A DNA stretch of 36,783 nucleotides, taken from NCBI GenBank assembly GCA_903822525.1, contig CAIJPI010000213.1:1-36783 (forward strand). Direction: 5' to 3'. The notes beneath the pieces were generated by a model. It ran no database searches. It saw nothing but the letters and a program-made list of their open reading frames with translations, and was not told the origin of the DNA. The position numbers and the translations under genes were made by a program. The DNA is from an uncultured Bacteroidales bacterium. GTDB taxonomy: Bacteria; Bacteroidota; Bacteroidia; Bacteroidales; UBA4417. Position 1 is the stretch's first letter. Each line of letters opens with the position of its first letter. Shown here one piece after another: positions 33,238 to 36,783 of the stretch.

Positions 33238-33870
33238 TTAATAATCCTTTAAATTACTCAGCTGATCCACATCCACATCTTTGAACACATCCCCTATTTT
33301 ATTCAGGAATATTCCGAGTATCAGTACGCTGGCAAAAATATCAAGCATAATTCCAAGGTTTACGAGCATCGGCATTTCGTTGCCAATAGCAAGTGACAGA
33401 ACGAAAACTCCGTTCTCGATTACCATATAGCCCATAACGTGAGTAATAATTTTCCGGCGTGTTGCTATCAGGTAAAGTCCAAAAAATAATGTTGAAAGTG
33501 CCACCACAAAGAATATTTTGTCGAGGTGATCATCTATTATTGTGTTGGAAATCAATATGGTTATCACAACAATGCATGTTGTTATAACCAGCGAAACAAA
33601 ATTCGGAAGGAAAGGCTCAGCTTCGCGGGTAATATTATTCCTTTTCAGCAGATAACCCAGAAAAAGCGGGACTGCAAGTGATTTAAAGACAATAGTTTCC
33701 AACAGGATCAGTATCAGGTTGAGAGTATTAATTTCGTTGAGTTGAATAAATACTACAAAAAACAGCAAAACACCCTGCAGGGCCAGCACCTTGATATACG
33801 TCATCAGCCTGTTGGCTATTGCCATGTAGAAGAGCGTTATCAGAAAAATGATTAAAAGGACATGAATCAT
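33238..33870 (-). CDS. hyfE: HyfE-like membrane subunit (NuoK-related)
   Basis: Membrane subunit of 210 residues with about six to seven helices, matching the HyfE family whose C-terminal half is related to NuoK. LILILLETIVFKSLAVPLFL carries the membrane-embedded glutamate and lysine (about 57-65), and MGYMVIENGVFVLSLAIG (about 147-164) carries the conserved glutamate of the family. It ends in an acidic soluble tail. It lies 24 bases after the HyfC-like gene and 20 before the HyfF-like gene. Confidence 0.88.
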   Translation of the reverse strand: MIHVLLIIFLITLFYMAIANRLMTYIKVLALQGVLLFFVVFIQLNEINTLNLILILLETIVFKSLAVPLFLGYLLKRNNITREAEPFLPNFVSLVITTCIVVITILISNTIIDDHLDKIFFVVALSTLFFGLYLIATRRKIITHVMGYMVIENGVFVLSLAIGNEMPMLVNLGIMLDIFASVLILGIFLNKIGDVFKDVDVDQLSNLKDY

Positions 33871-33894
33871 GATATCATACAGTATTAAAGCAAT

Positions 33895-34800
33895 TTACAT
33901 AAATTTCTGCAGTATGAGCAATACTCCGAAGAATATTAAAAGGCTTACCGAGGTAAGAGCAACAATAAACTGAGGATTGTGGCTCATTCTGAACCTTGCC
34001 ATAAAGGATTCAATTAATCCGATAGTGACCGCCATTAAAAACTGAATTCCAAAAAATGCCGGTATTGCATATTCGTATGGGATTACGCCGATAAACAGAT
34101 TTACAATCAGCGCACCGTAGATAGCAAATTTAAGATATCCTCCTGTGAGAATTAACCCAAGATCGAAGCCACTGTTATCCAGTATCATAACTTCGTGTAT
34201 CATGGTTAGTTCGAGGTGGGTTTTAGGATCGTCAACCGGCATACGGCTGTTTTCGATCATGCTGATCATCAGTAGGACAAAAGTTGCCAGTGCAGCCAGT
34301 GCATAGCTAATCTGGGAACCGATGTGCAGTGCTGCAAATATTTCCTGGAAAGAGGTATGTCCCGAAAGCAATGCCAATGAGCCCATTAGAATAAAGAAAG
34401 CAGGTTCAGCAAACATTGAATACAAGGCTTCACGGCTTGCACCCATTCCCTCAAAACTGCTGCCGGTATCCATAGCAGCTATTATACTGAAGAATTTACC
34501 CAGAGCCAGAACATAAGCGAAGAAAATAAAATCTCCGTTAAATCCCAGAACGCCTCCTGATCTTCCAAAAGGCACCACCAACATAGCCATAATGATGGAG
34601 GCAAAATAAACCGAAGGTGCCAGCTGGAATATAAAACTTGTGGTTTCGCTATAAACCACTCCTTTTCGGAACAGCCTGATCACATCGTGAACAGGTTGTA
34701 ATATACCGGGGCCTTTACGACCCGAGGCCAGGCTTTTTGTACGGATTATGATTCCAGTAAAAAAGATGGCAGCTATGATGATTAAAACTACACTCAGCAT
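33895..34800 (-). CDS. hyfC: HyfC/NuoH-like membrane subunit
   Basis: Membrane subunit of the NuoH/HyfC family (PF00146), 301 residues with eight or nine helices. This subunit couples the redox arm to the antiporter-like subunits and, in complex I, forms part of the quinone site. The conserved cytoplasmic loop reads SRMPVDDPKTHLELTMIHEVMILD (about 185-208), typical of HycD/HyfC. FEGMGASREALYSMFAEPAFF (about 115-135) is also a family signature. It begins one base after the HyfB-like stop, indicating tight coupling. Confidence 0.92.
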   Translation of the reverse strand: MLSVVLIIIAAIFFTGIIIRTKSLASGRKGPGILQPVHDVIRLFRKGVVYSETTSFIFQLAPSVYFASIIMAMLVVPFGRSGGVLGFNGDFIFFAYVLALGKFFSIIAAMDTGSSFEGMGASREALYSMFAEPAFFILMGSLALLSGHTSFQEIFAALHIGSQISYALAALATFVLLMISMIENSRMPVDDPKTHLELTMIHEVMILDNSGFDLGLILTGGYLKFAIYGALIVNLFIGVIPYEYAIPAFFGIQFLMAVTIGLIESFMARFRMSHNPQFIVALTSVSLLIFFGVLLILQKFM

Positions 34801-34801
34801 A

Positions 34802-36783
34802 TTATAACTGTTTTAAAAAATCGATGAACGAATAAAGGTGCTGGTACAGAAATGGGATACTAATAACAGCAAGTATAAACAGCACTCCATATAAGATATA
34901 AAACTGCAGTTTTCCATTATTCAGAAATACAAAACGCCCCATAAAAGCTTTATTAAATTTCAAAGGGCCATCAATCAGCCATTTTTCAACTTTATCGTAG
35001 GGATGAGTATGGTATTTACCTTCGGACGGGAAAATGCCCTGAATTTCTTCTTCGTGTTTTCCAATGAGTAAAAACGGTGCAAACAATTTGCTGTAAGTCC
35101 GTACAAATGAACCTGCTGTATATTGTTGCCTGGAAGTAGGTGTAACATATCCGCAACCCCAGGTTGAGCCCTTTTTAACTTTTGCTTTATGCAGCACATA
35201 TTTGCGAATCAGCATGATACAGATTACAAGAAAAACAAGCAACCAGGAAGCATAGCTGACTGATTGCAGTGTTTTGAACACAAGGTTTTGATCCAGATTA
35301 ACTGCAGCTGTATACGTTCCTGTAAAAAGGCTGACCGGCCTGGCTAACAGATGAATAAATCCAAGCGGGAATATTCCTATCAGTACAATGAATGCAGCCA
35401 GTATATAAAGAGGTACGAGTTGAGTAAAAGATACTTCTCTGCATGAATCAGGCAGCTTGCTTCTTTCATTTCCCAGGAACACAATTCCGAAAGCCTTGGT
35501 AAAGCAAAGCATAGCCAAACCGCCAATCAGGGCAAGACCTGCCGTTGAAAATACAGCTGCCAGTAAGGATACCAATGTAGCATCCGATAGCCAGTTGTAT
35601 AGTCCGGTGTAAATTATAAACTCCGAAATAAAACCGTTAAAAGGTGGTATTCCACTGATGGCAACAGCTGCAATGAGAAAAAGAGCTGCTGTGTGTGGCA
35701 TCCTTTTTATAAGTCCGCCAAGTTTTTCAACATCCATGGTATGGGTAGCCTGGTAGATATTACCCGCTGTGTAAAAGAGCAGGGATTTGAACAGGGAATG
35801 ATTCAGGGTATGCAACAATGCTCCGGCAAAGCCCAAGGTAGCGAGCGCCTGGTTACCTGTCCCAATGCCTATGGAGCCAATTCCAATTCCAATTCCTATG
35901 ATACCTATATTCTCAATGCTATGATAGGCCAAAAGTTTTTTCAGGTTATGCTGAACGATAGCAAGCATCACACCATATAATCCTGAAACAAGCGAAACCA
36001 GTAATATAATATACCCTACCGTACTGAAATCAGTTTTAATCACCAGCAGCATCCTTAGCATACCGAAGATTCCGATTTTAATGATCACCCCCGACATCAT
36101 TCCCGACACATGCGAAGGGGCAGCCGGATGAGCATACGGAAGCCAGGTATGAAAAGGCACAAACCCGGCCTTAATGGCAAAGGCAATAAAGAAGCACATA
36201 AAAAGCATAGTGGATGCAGGTGCAGGAATGGAAGCCGAATAAGCTGAAATTGCCTGGAAATCGTAACTACCTGTTTTTACCGCAGCCCATATAAACCCTA
36301 TCATCAGAAAAATAATGGAAAAATGCGCCTGTATGAGGTAATTAATCCCGGATTTAAGAGTGGCAATATGTTCATGCTCAAAAATAATCAGCAGAAATGA
36401 TGTAAGTGCCAGCATCTCCCATGCAATCAGAAACACAAAGCTGTTTTGTAAAACACAGATACTGATCAGGGCAGCATGTTGAAACAGGAATGCTATGCTG
36501 TGCAAAGCCAGGTTATTTCGTTGCTCCCGGTATGCCTTCATGTAAAACAGTCCATAAAAGCCGCCAGTAACAAACACCAGGTTAATGATCAGGATAAACC
36601 AGCCCGACAAAGCATCAACCAGTACCGGAACAGGCCCGGTGACTATGCTTCCCGGAAAAGTAATGTATGTTGGAACTCCATTCAGGCTTAGAACGGCATA
36701 ATATCCCGAAATCAAAGCATTTACTAAGAGCAAAGTATATGCAGCAATACCTTTCCCATTTACTTTTAAAAAAGGAATGAGAA
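34802..36783 (-). CDS. hyfB: HyfB/NuoL-like proton-translocating membrane subunit (5' end outside window)
   Basis: Antiporter-like subunit (Proton_antipo_M), partial. The ORF track starts at an internal TTG (36733), but the frame is open to the window edge and reads ...LIPFLKVNGKGIAAYT before that codon, so the true start lies upstream and about 660 residues are present. Helix V keeps the glutamate in LIAWEMLALTSF, and lysines are in GVIIKIGIFGMLRM and LNHSLFKSLLFY. HTWLPYAHPAAPSHVSG is the family hallmark. A soluble C-terminal extension has GSTWGCGYVTPTSRQQYT, seen in HyfB/HycC. It is the first gene of the operon visible here. Confidence 0.92.
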   Translation of the reverse strand, partial: LIPFLKVNGKGIAAYTLLLVNALISGYYAVLSLNGVPTYITFPGSIVTGPVPVLVDALSGWFILIINLVFVTGGFYGLFYMKAYREQRNNLALHSIAFLFQHAALISICVLQNSFVFLIAWEMLALTSFLLIIFEHEHIATLKSGINYLIQAHFSIIFLMIGFIWAAVKTGSYDFQAISAYSASIPAPASTMLFMCFFIAFAIKAGFVPFHTWLPYAHPAAPSHVSGMMSGVIIKIGIFGMLRMLLVIKTDFSTVGYIILLVSLVSGLYGVMLAIVQHNLKKLLAYHSIENIGIIGIGIGIGSIGIGTGNQALATLGFAGALLHTLNHSLFKSLLFYTAGNIYQATHTMDVEKLGGLIKRMPHTAALFLIAAVAISGIPPFNGFISEFIIYTGLYNWLSDATLVSLLAAVFSTAGLALIGGLAMLCFTKAFGIVFLGNERSKLPDSCREVSFTQLVPLYILAAFIVLIGIFPLGFIHLLARPVSLFTGTYTAAVNLDQNLVFKTLQSVSYASWLLVFLVICIMLIRKYVLHKAKVKKGSTWGCGYVTPTSRQQYTAGSFVRTYSKLFAPFLLIGKHEEEIQGIFPSEGKYHTHPYDKVEKWLIDGPLKFNKAFMGRFVFLNNGKLQFYILYGVLFILAVISIPFLYQHLYSFIDFLKQL

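Noticed and set aside
29350-36783. Annotation as a functional group 4 [NiFe] hydrogenase or as respiratory complex I
   Set aside because: The L1 NiFe cysteines are missing, the small subunit has lost most proximal-cluster ligands, and there is no NuoE/F/G-like NADH module or full set of Nuo genes in the window.

Overview
The window looks like a chromosomal segment of an aerobic or facultatively aerobic member of the Bacteroidota, probably Bacteroidales-like and uncultured. The evidence is a secreted protein with a type IX secretion (T9SS) C-terminal sorting domain, an ECF sigma/FecR pair next to CarboxypepD_reg-like and STN-domain proteins, an alternative complex III subunit beside a caa3-type oxidase, DUF4159, and several promoters with the Bacteroidota -7 motif TAnnTTTG. 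Genes mostly lack strong Shine-Dalgarno sequences. I see no rRNA, tRNA or CRISPR array.

Layout. (1) 1-1193: the last gene of an alternative complex III locus (actF). (2) 1194-4345: an accessory insertion between the act and cox loci. It holds an IS110-family element whose transposase is split by a -1 frameshift at an A9 run, and a type II toxin-antitoxin pair whose promoter overlaps a palindrome. The pair is bracketed by two ~80-bp imperfect direct repeats, each carrying a GC-rich hairpin. (3) 4346-9501: a tight operon sco-coxA-coxC-coxD-coxB-cyoE encoding an A2-type caa3 oxidase (subunit II carries cytochrome c), its copper chaperone and haem O synthase. With ActF this forms the end of an aerobic quinol to cytochrome c to O2 chain. 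(4) 9659-11999: acetyl-CoA synthetase and a small HMA-domain lipoprotein. (5) 12177-15839: a large T9SS-secreted BNR/PKD protein, closed by a strong terminator. (6) 15959-20237: rsmE and a DUF4159 gene, convergent with valS. (7) 20604-23727: a KirBac-like potassium channel, an unknown two-TM protein, and a Tyr/His/Trp-rich secreted protein. (8) 23869-28467: an ECF sigma factor and FecR anti-sigma factor, flanked by two paralogous exported CarboxypepD_reg-like proteins, one with an STN domain but no TonB barrel. (9) 28747-29217: a small four-TM membrane protein with conserved-looking histidines.

(10) 29350-36783 (minus strand, running off the window): six genes for a complex I / group 4 hydrogenase-like membrane complex (HyfB, HyfC, HyfE, HyfF, HyfG-like and a fused ferredoxin/HyfI-like subunit). 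The membrane arm looks intact, with charged residues at the usual positions. The large subunit lacks the L1 NiFe-binding cysteines, and the small subunit has lost three of the four cysteines that bind the proximal (N2-type) cluster. This places it with the energy-converting-hydrogenase-related (Ehr) complexes of unknown function rather than with hydrogenases. The loss of the proximal cluster makes it the most interesting object in the window.
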